Part shown: positions 33,001 through 34,527 of the stretch, piece by piece
Numbering within the stretch: the stretch's first letter is position 1
Layout of the letters: every line of letters starts with the position of its first letter
Program-made: the position numbers and the translations under genes
The notes under the pieces: model-generated
Databases searched by the model: none
What the model was told of the DNA's origin: nothing
Seen by the model: only the letters and a program-made list of their open reading frames with translations
Assembly (NCBI GenBank): GCA_964605235.1
Contig: CAZSBB010000002.1
Span: 124,001 to 188,000 of the forward strand
From: CAZSBB01 sp964605235
GTDB lineage: Bacteria > Planctomycetota > Phycisphaerae > Phycisphaerales > Phycisphaeraceae
Direction: 5' to 3'
Length of the DNA stretch: 64,000 bases

Positions 33001-34128
33001 GCCGGAGGTGGCGTTCTGGGTGACGCCGAACGCCGGCTCACTGGCGGAGGCGCCGACGGCAAGGGCGACGAGATTGCCCAGGTCGCCCAGGTCGCCGTTG
33101 ACGGCGGTGTTGGGATTGGAGCCGGGGGTGTCGCTGACGTAGAGGGCTTCGTTGAGCAGGGCGTTGGCGTAAAGGGAATAGAGGCTGCCATCGGGATCGC
33201 TCGAGAGGCCCACGAGGTTGTCGTTGACGTCGCCGCCGTCGGAGAGGGGGGCGAAGTTGAGCACTTCACTGGCGATCGAACCGATGCGCACCACGGCGCC
33301 GTTGGCGCTGTTGATGCGGTAGAGGGTGGTGCCGGTGATGGCGTACGCCTGGCCGGTGGTGGGGTCGATGGCGAAGGCGTCGGGGTTGCCGATGGTTTCG
33401 CTCAGGCCGGCGATGATGTCGTCGCCGAGGGTGGCGTTGTGCAGGATGGCTTCGACATAGCCTTCGTTCTGCACATCGCCGTTGCTGTCGGGGACATCGA
33501 GCTGGACGAGCTGGATGACCTGCTCGGTGGTGTCGCCGACGGTGACGGTGCCGACGTTGATGGCGAAGGTGGAGCCGTTGCCCAGCAAGCCCATGCTCGC
33601 CAGGGCCTGGAGGTTGATGGCGTCGTTGTTGTCTTCGGTGGCGAGGATGAAATCGCCGGTGAGCGGATCGATGATGGAAGTCAGGGCGCCCAGGACGTCA
33701 TTGAGGGTCGCCGGCTCGACGCCGTCCACGCCGCCCACGCCGCCGAGGATGTCCACGCCTTCATCGGGGTTGTTGCCGCCGACGCGGCTGCCTGAGCCGT
33801 AGATGGTGCCGGCGATGTCGCCGAGGTTGACAATCTGGGTGAGGGTGCCGGTGGCGGGATCGACCTGCACATCGGCGCCGACGAGTTCGATGATGGTGTC
33901 GCCGGTGACGACCACGCGAATGGTGCGGCCTTCACCATCGGGATCCGAGGGGTCTGGGGCGCGGAACTCAAACACATCGCCGCCGACGAGGGTCGTCAGC
34001 AGGACGCGGGGTTCGAGCGGCTCAAGTCCGTGGGCGGGCAGACGCGAAGGCGGGGTGAAACGTTGGCGTTGCTGACGACGATACTTGCGGCGAAGCAACG
34101 TGCGGGTGCGCTTATTCCCACGAGACAT
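1..34128 (-). CDS. Giant LEPR-motif repeat protein with VWA and M8 protease domains (3' end outside window)
   Basis: One minus-strand frame runs from ATG 34128 to the window edge (codon 1-3 is still sense), at least 11,376 codons. I looked for tta, cta and tca in this frame along the whole span and found no in-frame stop. AGGGAG lies 7 nt before the ATG. Residues 1-23 are strongly basic and LEPRVLL is at 38-44, the planctomycete N-terminal motif of giant exported proteins. Most of the chain is repeats of a DUF4394-like, beta-propeller style, recurring as IDDS..GRRLI.I.LTDP, then PG.V...L.G.A.D..G.FYS, then (D/N)DELWVS. Embedded are a VWA domain (about 2765-2998; D2771-V-S-G-S), an M8 zinc protease (about 4017-4237; HEMGHVLGFGTLW from H4133, third His H4195), and flagellin-like modules near 2190-2297, 3197-3417, 5987-6090, 6173-6247, 6583-6684, 6754-6864 and 7597-7690. 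Asp is very abundant and I met no Cys. Role inferred: cell-surface or secreted, calcium-bound adhesin or enzyme scaffold. The C-terminus and any anchor are not visible. Confidence 0.92.
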   Translation of the reverse strand, partial: MSRGNKRTRTLLRRKYRRQQRQRFTPPSRLPAHGLEPLEPRVLLTTLVGGDVFEFRAPDPSDPDGEGRTIRVVVTGDTIIELVGADVQVDPATGTLTQIVNLGDIAGTIYGSGSRVGGNNPDEGVDILGGVGGVDGVEPATLNDVLGALTSIIDPLTGDFILATEDNNDAINLQALASMGLLGNGSTFAINVGTVTVGDTTEQVIQLVQLDVPDSNGDVQNEGYVEAILHNATLGDDIIAGLSETIGNPDAFAIDPTTGQAYAITGTTLYRINSANGAVVRIGSIASEVLNFAPLSDGGDVNDNLVGLSSDPDGSLYSLYANALLNEALYVSDTPGSNPNTAVNGDLGDLGNLVALAVGASASEPAFGVTQNATSGVLSLVRFNRSQDGQVVGVVNIGTIQDSLGADLSDIQAMELDPNGGLFVVATRPTVNSNGTREVFRINSDTAIATSVNVVVFTDGVLTDSVTGLSLDTDSNAPDGVLYAVARVNGQDVLIQIDRSVAVSPADSVAVSDPGAVPNNTDGLDADEQFLFYTLFDNGILDPALLGSTLDLVPNSALNSNINGGGSLGDDYDIRALTVAPSGTGYAVNFNADTGFFELFRLEQSTPGGTLTGFVRLGNLANGNGDAITDLAALEIDPVTGTLYAVGVDAAVDANQRLYTFAVAANDAGVVLATEVGILDLSAIGGGNTTDTITALALAAEPGSATPGTRNLFAVVQVGGVDHLVLIDRLTGAVTEDRGAIEIDGVASAIAAMDTFGSSTLLAYNDTPNGRELVVIDLTDATQSFSQVPAGVVSEQLHGLAIDAQGRVYSVFDNNVDHNELWLSKSFLQIPTTDNGTLGDDYEIRALTVTKAGAIFAIESSGPALDLFQVLRDQAGVAVDFTQLGQIATSGGIAILGIHGLDASPSSNTLTAVGILASDLVPDTSVGGDLGAALDVLGVTALATADGNNNSRIITITNDGLALKVYEIERNGDGSIKELSLIGTLTDDVTGDAILDVTAFDGDPNDAVNGAVYAVGTAASELLPDTEIAGANDLGNVNIVGTAVQIDSTTQDTFYLVNTGAGFEVRKVTRDTDADHTILSTSTIGGSVLSFNGDILTGLNSLAYDDTFNRLLVAGSADGTTLDLFSVDLSTGEVDSLTNDVGLNAGGAAFSTAAYSFAALTYEASTGDIIAVRTSVVDGNQSLLRIELNAVGDVQKTTQIAGTIGFTDAAQGGAVSANLTGLTYRDGVLIGLHTDKTTGEQQLIGVNLTAPASSTKLTSLATLNLRGLSVDTDDQLVAARQNAGVETLLVATAQQSLYLLSDPTNLSTATNLGALQLAGNDVLDQVAALSFDDAGGLHAVIRTGGTQDQLFTVGLNGALTLVGDIQLDLDADGVGDVDTTIVSGDFRDGVFTVIADTDEGRVLAGIDLTDPTQSRRFTDPDAYVINSSLVGLTSTEDGQLFSLNTGTTRTQLWAGNINQSLVTISNTGVAGVTGTLADSTNITDTITAVSFNGSGDTLYAIRRDEAAGQDRLVTINLSTARVTVVGNNAGVVQVDGGNTNITVLETDLAGALLAIDDSQPGGRRIIELSTLDPGQSAQQSSPGSVASDLRGFAANGLGQFFAIDSTAGDNRVIVSNGSFVPERLYLGGLGGSFDITGVTVNSAGRLYAVRAAGPNATDPLLLYQVQRDQSTAAIVGFTLIGQLTDGAGDGIFNIAAIDADPNTGQIYVVGTTVAGGSDRSLYTIDPSTGQATAEVALTLVDGTAVDTNISAISFSQDGQLLFGVLVEADGLQKLVRINPTTGLTLEAGAPVPTISTGGVALGLADGVDLVMDTTGNDGWALDNNGGTFQFRRITRDDASGQITAIGAAVNARVGLVGNAIAGITGVTMDTNGDLWFIGTTTDTTQRLFRADVAGGAITDIVEVASLSDGSAVTDAFHGVAMNGADELYAVRSVNGDDSLVTIDTTTGVVSGVSTSTISVGNDVAVITGLLFDAQGSLFAIDDSQTAGRRLIQISTTAPETESFALTRSGDIGAGLNGLAVDEDNQFYSISGADTLLITHAGRAVIQVGAPTPTITQEVDGAFVGDLDFEDVVATQVSADGLILYVVNNNAGTFELHAVNRNADGTVASANFIGNLTDSTGGNAITAVAGVTRLTDGTLQLTGVSDGVSKLFTVDPGASSQASAEVALSDAARLVENINGLAIDQSDTRFAVGQVETAVITMPTTNPSDGERLTISLGGGTTIVTFEFNSVGGVAGGNVAVAIGATVAATLTNLVAAINSSNLNAGVTRVRAFDTTVGTTRTLTLAHNPSTTGVILSSADDIAVQNLGSGARQDLLMTINAATGVATAVGLVQLAGTATAIDALAVTSDNQLIGINSAGGELARQIVQLSKTSPRTGSLMIAPAGAVGRSLVGLSIDSRGRGFSLRDNAAGANDAVVASGVLLSGMDIDAAGNLVGLDDSLNDGNVDGGRRRLIFVNSSNPNLSLQQTVPGAIPDELRNYASDAQGRFVSIFDNSAFDGGRTNTQVFATASNSAPTVFVNGDLGDDYNFTTIAVTPDASEDDGIGKVYAINDNDGVTELYQLEQDRRDATGALLLGQITDKFGAALSDIVTLDSDENGVLHVVGFNSQAPVTTTSIGQSQGFRARADQFDPVAMTITDTQRIFFVSDNGEDIDGDGLDDYSLVELTRTSNLTGGVATSIINHGLIQDSLGVDIQDIHTIETDPITGKIFLVGQLGSATAQTVFEVNPTNGLVQKVGDVRLDGQLVTDSVTALAAHEVSDQTPSNPVITMVIDVSGSASAIFQGTPVGDINNDGLVNTVLDAELAAFISLTEDLIDRGLGDSARISIVVFGFDAAKKDMNTTNGATFDLVARPNDDADGDGVSDVVQILQGIALGDENDTNVGFLTNYEAAIQQTTEIYQDLDYAPGAGIVVFLSDGEPTIGLNDGDATDLPEFGDFGGDPSAYGDDVADLLELGVNLSAFGVGNGATLDALQILDGDAQIVTTTDSLKAAVVDAVNVTFTEFFAVVRDSANGVDQLMTLDLTPFDANADFVNDSVSLTSIGNVEFDLDGLGDNQNTQIEAMDFNSAGELLAITRVSDGVSEARAIVLVSQDNPAVESRLTTDLGAVDSRLAGYASDENGRFYSIFDNDSAGNLEVWTNPSIHYTIDPRDLNGDRPGVGPADTDGDGLLDEVVATPASTLVRPNPMVLDLIPITSVGNIGSLNAVGANLSFDQFNDGGDGGPVRGSVGFAGQPTAGDTIVISDGARQLTLTFGVEIAIGGTLAQTIANVVTAVNASGLAVAANVGILDNNSVTLTLGDAGLGADLNVQAVTVRAGQATLDFVGGVNPVDGDTFTLDITIEGETRTLTFEFDSDNSVVDTDQLKGVDIDLGDVNQTLANLISTVNSAGLSVFASNTTGAGDPQITLTLTNTAPGATTGALSLDAGNAGAVAATNFDDEQVFAVDLDAATGEYSLIHITRDADFQSVTASTTIGTIVTAAADANPGFVLRKVVNLEADARTGALYVVAVVDRDNDGQTFDQGLELFVLDPATGAATSLGLLQRSGANLSPSSVTVSALASHPTTGTLFAVLREGVEDTLVTLTTDGTATVSEIDLIQVLGADVQIKGMDFVLDYNRYGFADVRLIAIDDSHLDSQGQVARQLIQINLSDPKLASLRILQPGAVRNDLRGFTTDTAGVSFAVQDSINDAGNDELWSARQYIAVIDDVISIAFASVDGNGDLHAVLDFNDHQTPFTIDTARAEPPSGGILSVGQTYTLINVTTGRISDPKLLLDAVGQASLQITELDVNQANQLIAVDTSGGEGKTRLVYIDLRTDVLESRTLRFDTENSTEDLDVLVPSVLAHEVAQPGSVDDHLIGFSSSFNAGVDGITGTEDDEVNFYSVYDDNLLNNLLVRSFFDHQQAQAGNSVDHVPLPTLTGDIATNLEISALAVLGVRDQYGHDRIFVADDASAIDPVTGANLYEIIRDAQGNAVDADYIGVIRDSLGNVIHSILDLTVDPLDPSVPTLTPVRDLVLGTNPNAIGNEVVSSTGDFDIVVRFTDSNLTDNQKAVFQLAAERWAQIITGDVVDVEVPGLGLVDDVVIEASAPTIDGVGGILGQAGPTFLRDTIFLPAAGVMQFDSADLASLEASGQLYDVILHEMGHVLGFGTLWSALSLIDGSGTATPSFNGAGAIAAYNEIFGLNATSVPVEADGGPGTAYAHWDEETFSNELMTGFLNSGVANPLSKMTLASMADLGYVVDLTVADAYTPPSNLNGGANLGTSLNGLILALGDSYEILPPEANINYPAQPNEYIDTDALTADSGGLTVTNNGTVFVINDEGVGATLNRVDLTGDTALVEIGRITDNSLLSEMLRISAIEADSTDNNDGDGVTIYGVGVTADALLPSQNVGGDLQGDFNILGLTVVSGTTAYAINLNVGADLTAGTADDVYELYKITTDATGAVTAFDPVGAIVDANGNPIRDINALSANSDGTLYVVGFNAGAPTPTNSVGDDLNGNQDITDITIDDNGEVFAINIDGGPFLGLYTLNRDADGSLHDTNPFEFVSEVTTSVGGLNVPVLNVRALLDDTNGLLAVGVTAADLTPSTDVGSVGTLGGGVGDDYNILDLTVATGDEILALSLNDSGLTELYRITRNSAGEVSAFTLIGQINASGRAVLGLHILDADPNNTLAGVFAVGQASDHLLPEQDLGNLFSDMNVKAITHTANGVFVVVDNGPSFDLYQVTLDANGDVDTVNNLGQITDETAAAILDIASLESDAAGNLYLVGVSASDLVPDQQLPGDLGSIYDLTGLAALTDGSIFAINDGTTSELYQVVRNLDGSINSFNRIGQIADAAGNAFLAINALDADNADLLYAIGLAGDNLAPSAQAGVDLGGDFEFRALAINPNTGDTFAIVDNGAAFEIYRIPVDANGNVNGAPVLIGDVITDAAGNVIFDINALEADANGNLFLIGVSVDELVPDQEVNSALSGGGIGGDFSVTDLGTLSNGGLFAVNDENASVLFQVVRDGTGRITAFSRIGAIADAAGNGYLRVEGLGADSGNSFLAVGVTGDSLTPSSALNGDLFDQFDIQALTISDEADANGQYRMFAIDSNGSTLDLYEILRDTGGSIIGFTPAGELVAGVIDAYTNQVVAVPVLGIQAMEDLDGDTTSTLYVVGTSADELGPQQSVGFLGDSFDVRGLTVRQAGTLSSTNQVFFVHNFSDTYTSDGRFASVLYRANFDPLTNAVQNVTQIGFINGGQDIVNIHALATRPSDNALITVGFNDIDTPQPTIAVEGDLGNVFDVQAIADTYSNRPDDVYAVVANQANFDLYRIRQQDYRTPLPQDAIATEPVTFAANHGTLDFNSPVGLAAYGSGYTLWVLDQTAGGQYALYEIERDPITGEILNSQQRVSNLTFGGDDLVDIAALEIDATGNLLFVGSTATLAGDQRLFRLDTTSDIDRTAGTANVTDLGSLGLAAGETVDALALLSNDDSRLYLVVNDGLGAQRLDSTDLTRDVDGIVAAFNPLANETATITDGTDTFTITGLETNRSEDWALAGPDYGELVALATNDTTGERVQLHINRDSVPFFQENTWTVVDRAWDADIADVSATRDGGYAFAIKNNAAGSADEILISRDPEGVTGMERIGQLKDKSGKALYFTQSLTGLTNIVNEPGVGAGTVTTIGFPGDVGTVGEIQNYLYTVGSADPTGATGMVLYRINIATGQAEAQFTLSDNGALVTDVIKSLVFDRKASDVDNVTGVTDNFDGLLYAVRTGANGANDSFVSIAVTRGEFGLNPDQIGTVNTINADLGSTNIRDMAFQHTPTSAPDSLFGISGNPGEDVVQVSISTSGTATTSFSGLDDYVRGLVFLHGTARNDFGDRQPFAYRGDATLGEPDKLYTSFYTTGLFNVDETTGSASLLSNVGGRLLVNGQQIRIGERIAEFRALAIDSDDTIYAVMRIDIDGDNLIGAGDTDYLVQLNPSASDADADGDGSSATNPGANVIVLGKVEFGSKINSDTLLSALNDGEGVDTTGSFRVTLPDGVTSFDVNLSGLGAAPDLGDVIALINAAAAGTNVTAAINYTGTGINLTNADGTGLLPLTVTALTGTAAADLGLEGSDGDGVIDGTTNGVLTGSDIRPKGAATRIVEMDFTRSGELIALDRSAADDHDGDTDADNQVQRLLAINLTDPTRSAELVTEDVLRATESELMIVFDPINDLAAGDSFTVSDGVSSITYTAGVDFAIGATPADTADNLRAAIQADADAGNLNVVTSDETITVTGQPRIGLFHRSLETPMQIEVLDRAQNVSIVNSQGLSGLGSGKLGRFFSILENGTEVRSGVIPTENDTLGQIYVNGAVPSLLNFDGDGDATNDLLDLVSTGLFDAAGFGRIFALVDAEDADPTTPDDGRRILVEFTRNADGSISDVRAWAVGDQELTTSNASSGYGPGMYYQLDVTEDTDETDNDEQEIIYMQQVADDAGGRLVGVGFNVDAPVITGQIGFTGDTVQDDLTIGTPQGIAVAGQIVDSNNITKQVIYVLGSNSVLYEVQRDVEGSGGFGAGENNEGSGLIDIVSRVGGDDGTVHSAVPDDNGEFPDITGINALEYGRLPIYHNSQLTGGGVLSLVNAINLAGGETLTIRFTDDATLTDHDYVITFDGGPYNTLQDIFNEILLDAVDTDADAGNDPELIAYVDPANPTGITLESSLGAGTFSVQADPDGIAALLGFGTGTNPDNGGGSDTWVSDDLRRAENLLLAVGINPAISSSQQQLFSIDTSNGTATVIASLFDPGATNDPAAATTELQFLVNAINGVGIRTNGNNAPDIVLSLRDGTTNINDGTTNINVDVDALGTTATIQDVLDAIVTAAGQDAGADKVTATISEAGVITIQDNTTPNGGTFTIANGPGSLAALDLGIVQDDSVDPAQNDGIINGTALEESAVFDQSVNAIAFDALGNLLIIRRDSPENITVHDDLMHIDASTGRATTLSDQGDSLATGLNGIDYVDLNAPPPAEGQPQTTAVLSAILGMDINRDGEMIALDEQATGFGRRLVRLSTSLTFAGANDAQILLSKQTGTLSGTVTARQITDADTVDIADDINDLSSSYGDTLVGNGVNGYERFDFRFYSANANSIQISGDQLYRFTLQNNTGDLGAGEEIFTIDQLGFVILANESGSEAVAVAGEEVMLSFRSDAELFGVIDIGLKTESSDPALGHAPVVRDVLIQFSRAVDPLTNVNELTGSAVRIGNIDLNPRNVVDTNPQDTFFQPTEIRDIQFTRTGALLAMDSEQINNSPFFNAVEDSGNLRLLEIDLANPTASYARVSGDMNDSLLGLTDDASGRFLSIALTPGNFADNLFGLPEIWRGSPDELYISTSNQAVYTLTDPDVQADIDNDGIDDGLELNFEAELIDTDNQLQQPVADLFQGLSFLNGTLYAVIRDLSASESAGESVSRLVELGSPTGNPAQISFNPVGKGVGLIQVNGVNTDITAIDIFQASTGEFRLIGIDRTGERLVAISLENTTDSLGLSTLGSTTGLVGLTRDGDNRLFSIQTDSTLVANSDGNDEVWVNSLAQQLIRIAASSAQAVALGTLRENNGTLIADRFVASAVDSSGGFYTVRRVELSGATLLAALNGGQGVTISLGVDMTITTQSGVSFNVDLDPVNDTTVQDVLDAINDAAVTAGVNVVADFNAAGNGLRVTDNTVGATTFQISANIGSAATELGLAQTDGDANGVIDGTIIAGDSLYRVSTDGNATLTGLGVFVLDIAGTPTTKAISAIEFTRDDHLIGYTDDGYFFSVDLTDPTQSQLLLAAPDASLAGLRGLARDANGVYYGVVDDDLTNNDIFSSRSAQSLFRLNDPLTDADASVADAQTRLTTLGATTSISTNALAFNDAGLLHVVQHANGVDTLYTVSTGFGNVTTSLNTIGQIQVEGADVNISGMDLLNAELGNLMIGRDKTTNSLISIDLTNPTASLRLSASGTVDSTLVGLAINSSNNHVFSLKPVTTGDDVLYTSTNAQELITIDQTDGAAARLGAVTEGGNTVDEIFNALSLDAANNLWAVRGDDELVRLDPTGVLTSIGTISDGAAVQISALQFDANGDLFAYDLNGLIGGEGDLLIIDTTTPANSERVAGSANILNFRGLTLDDSGVFYSVLHDGVDIDKIYYSSSAHYLYLLDMTVVNAQADDSNLLLLVGQPVAATTTGLAFAPDGTLYAVERAAGVDTLVTVGYNFANATATLTTVGQVLLGGADTQIAEMDFTANGALVAIDRILDQLIVVDTQDPATSLALTDPLSTSELVGFSIAADGTAYSIHNEVDLIGGTPTQNNLFKSLGDMALYLINTLTGNATQQSILTGADLSAGDVLTGLAVLNGTIYGTLRDNDRTGGAKDLLVTINRTTGVVTTVGELAFNDGIADVDVNAVAIEAGSNGDLLIVHDGGAGQRRVISVDLTDPSASIAASDAGTVNDGLTGLAQNTAGEFFGIADASVTVSGNDELWINTNQQHLYQIDSTTGAATQLGADLAGVTDNVVALAEHPTDANLVVAVVNDPAGQRLITINKTTGAVVELGAITVGAALTPGAVVAMELTATGDLVALHDGVSGRELIHFANFGVTTNAVVLGNADADLVGLAADADGHMYSINTGGASDELWVSPSQVYTLSETTAVATAQGSLVNASGIAIPGSAAALAFDDNDRLFVIMQTPDAATAGVFSDTLYQVTNAGVASSRGVVGVANNAGGTDRTQITAMDFAPDGTLLAYDSAIAAARNTGTTGTRLIRINPTDPAGDSTSLTAPSVAADVAGLRGMYIDAQGNLYSVNANQSNDELWVTADNPDQQLFIIDSETGVFTPIGTLNDGAAVTDEIVDLAMSPDGATLYAVRRLLVDVDNPDDNEDHLVTIATTAVAGNVAVDDLGVIQVNGVNAVIEGLDFGLDTDGADYDPQYDVNGDALPDLFAIDMSQPSGPRLVLLGDSDGVADAALNTGYDPESTRFIKQLGDKDDVFNYFASDGYGRFYSHNTHTQQLWASGTLFAAAFSHDAPVLTGSIGGDLGVDNRLNFADGSSVDFEYVDATVRSDGLAFVVTHRISPLTAGHDLWRIERDPDTGEVLSMDYVGYIRVGEIPLLNITAIEAHPGTDELWVSVGNELYTVSAATAGAARKFQITLAGEPYNGEVVTFAFSQFQQGLSNPAESRPIITAVMENYGDLNRQQLVKFSHVSAAGSIIQGPVNLRLDSDGDGVGDTDAYISSMDFNGQGFREPFFANVATSWTESDLIALEAPGQNGDGLRRLFRIEHLDFATFGTLSAVTNPEENVADRIPDGIVGYASDPTPIQGASDFDGTPLFSGRFFGIYDNNQADENGDGLTDNNELWVSGNRLYAISSLTGLATVRGNLVRPDETSSRGVAIYEQIVGLAFDGDRDSFTYGQLYAVWEDLLDRTGNGAELDTEAGPQNTDRLITINQWTGEVTHLGEILVREDVDPATDDPTLSVATHVSTDIRGMDFDEDGELVAINGEHSSKDRNTILINTDRPDQWSAMLSAPGSVHPDLKGYGADSDGRFYSLFDYDDFDIKVPGFGALDNQLWASGDFVPLVNVNGGFQAIGIDQNGRLLDADLDLEDLTFLTTQVNGIQVVYAVNYNHERNQTELYRVNREATSGALTFDPDEASSLPTLTFVGLLTDLSGNRILGVESITNDPDDDTLYVTGFNGGAPIPTVTAGNDLGGIFDIRGLTQTSTDRTVALAQVNNVITLYEVVFNVDGTIGSFTELGATSLPTTVRSLEADPATGALYAVADGSIYTVDLTGATTLVAALQVPGLHGAHVELETLPQVVLDGTVKAIAIDPTGQYLYAVLDTIPDDLNPGLGNPADGDFLVEIDLLNNFAGKLRGEILDVAGNDTDIKGMDFNIFGDLIAIDTYTPGTQGAQDHRMVRLEIDQVLTNASQESILARQISLPGSVDKDLQAFAIRNDGRSMAIRSAGQPSQLWLSASELYAVPTITIDSDADGIKTETIVQSRGRLTLDGRAIIDDIRALEFHPDQDLIFGSRYVAADGHSELITISTTSGAVGVLGVIQVDGQDTDVRGLTINAEGTLTALDAGLGDELRRMIEIGVPTVSLRLGSVRVDGAPTQVHGMDFADIDGDGVLDLIAFDDSQTDSNGNVLRRMIEINLDSPSESIALTAPGTVAPELVGFSFGGVNAGPDLLLGTNDDYYLLYSVLQDTALNHALYVSTAEAYDVLSNPDSIIPLRAVNGDLTGSTGFDTLTVSVNPTTGAREVYALRFNELSGFFELYLVTDDASGADSAPVRLGNITDSSGAAITGINALDSDETTGRLVFVGNRGGGLELFDINPRTLATDTSDADAVADELVAAPANGGGLPLLLTENGLQVSGSITALAFLSTAGATALFGILRDGDQDFFVRISQVDGTVSTLGLARVGSSNTNIIAMDAADVDGDGVDELVALDVTETGRRLIEISFESSNTIGAIHAMEFDNNGRLFVITDDYDGNAAVDSSLLVSEETDADGNFITSTLDVALVEVDKETALFEAPDAITDAQGAITGYDFANSDVRPILLSGREVVGSYTAMAFADNNTLFATVTRAAEGEDATNSSDLHSIFVGGSSGSVGANEVGTVSSGGDNGALGIITGLTFAVDDQDQTILVGVNVAPEDGPQLVTINTSTAQYTVLTPAGSIPAYHGLASYTSGGGDRPLLYTTNGVNLIRGSAVSLAVDEEGVSVVDSIQAADFNPVDGLLYFVVNVPASALSGDADAEGNVDVLYTMDVQAGNRSAIQNSITRVGTFTNGNVITSIAFDQTSSGAILYGFQTVAEDDGEDAAGRLITIDPASGAVLTSVRVELNGEGVLDVSGIAFAGGSSTGAESSILMTTNAGADSALLRVNVNTGVALVLGPLPDPDDPSAEDNGDGTIRGESIDGLTWNPFLLNPFTGELGVLVGTDTQADELVLIDSRDRHPTSDIFQIYVVQSDINSSIVIGEVPDFDPEKPDEVRDMIPYTGSAGSIRVLTPAQGGEAFIMDIPDATGTVYIGARTENIDPDDDEEDLIPLTVAQLLETLGVRAAGVDDLPGDPFNNVAAGLIVASTILGFPDFNFPNSGVTVSNSLARRMVEGNVDNATAMAISRDGRMFLVDSDQRDEFGFNIAGDELALIIDGKAIAVREVIDAGLGISLSDIQGIDFGDLDFDGVEELYAIIAIDNYVPAAQTTGGDLRGSYDIDDLTITTTGTVFAVAQTSLGAANSTQSLLRVDRTTSGAISAVVGLGEIVTTDTTKLVGYGAVLGIHGLDARPNDGILFAVGNDPEDSSANPAQVLYTVGTAAADVDGDNVDEIVASRLVSLTQSGSPITDQITALSFIEGGARLVAVLRDTSGATAVDRLVEIDLNTGEVTTLDPQLQVAGVDTEITGMDVDRNGNLVAVDRGAGAGTGRTILL

Positions 34129-34360
34129 GTGCAACTCCCTGTCTGGCGACACGCGCCGGGCGTGTCAGGCTCTTCCGGGATGGACCCAAACGCCCGTTGT
34201 GGGCGTTTGCAGAAAACCAGTCACCTCCGCGACGAGCAACAGGGACGAAGCCACCGCCAAATTGTCTGGGCTTGGTCGGATTGGCATCGAAGACCCTGCT
34301 GAATCCTCCCGTCGTTGAGGCTGAGTGGATCCCCGGGCTTTGCACCCGGGGATCCCTCAT
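34129..34360 (-). promoter_or_regulatory. Structured 5' leader of the giant gene (three perfect hairpins)
   Basis: The stretch before the giant gene holds three perfect inverted repeats. The first is 34327-34355 (11-bp arms GGATCCCCGGG and CCCGGGGATCC; minus-strand loop TGCAAAG). The second is 34189-34211 (9-bp arms CAAACGCCC and GGGCGTTTG, 5-nt loop). The third is 34150-34168 (7-bp arms GACACGC and GCGTGTC), ending about 20 nt before the start codon. No protein frame here looks real. A cis-acting RNA or attenuator is inferred; I could not match a known riboswitch class. Confidence 0.5.
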
Positions 34361-34527
34361 TTCCTCATATTTCAAACCGCCGTTGCATTCGACCTGATGA
34401 GCACGGGGGACGTGCGGGGTGGGGATCGGGCCGGGCAACGGATTCTCTCTCAGTTTTGCGGTCCAGCGCGGGGCGCGCCTTTCCGCCGCACGACGCCAGG
34501 CGGCGCGTGCTGACCAACTGGGGTTGA
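34361..34527. other. Intergenic stretch, no gene seen
   Basis: This lies between the stop of the DUF3467 gene and the hairpin leader of the giant gene. A GC-rich inverted repeat (CGCCGC...GCGGCG, about 34482-34505) could end the DUF3467 transcript, but there is no T-run after it. Nothing else is recognisable. Confidence 0.35.

Noticed and set aside
115..33795. Long plus-strand open frames over the giant gene (for example 17488-28317, 3609 codons)
   Set aside because: They share codon boundaries with the minus-strand gene, are low-complexity (Ala/Val/Gly/His/Gln) without domains, and start and stop at random. They follow from GC-rich codon use on the other strand.
1..34128. CRISPR array or tandem-repeat DNA in the first 34 kb
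   Set aside because: The recurrent words such as GTGCCGTCG are codon-level echoes of protein repeats, with variable spacing and no unique spacers.
34327..34355. c-di-GMP-I riboswitch
   Set aside because: Only the GCAAAG loop word fits; the remaining conserved positions and the second helix could not be found.
34112..34438. Small minus-strand frame over the leader of the giant gene
   Set aside because: It spans the hairpins, overlaps the giant start codon and shows no domain; the leader is better read as non-coding.
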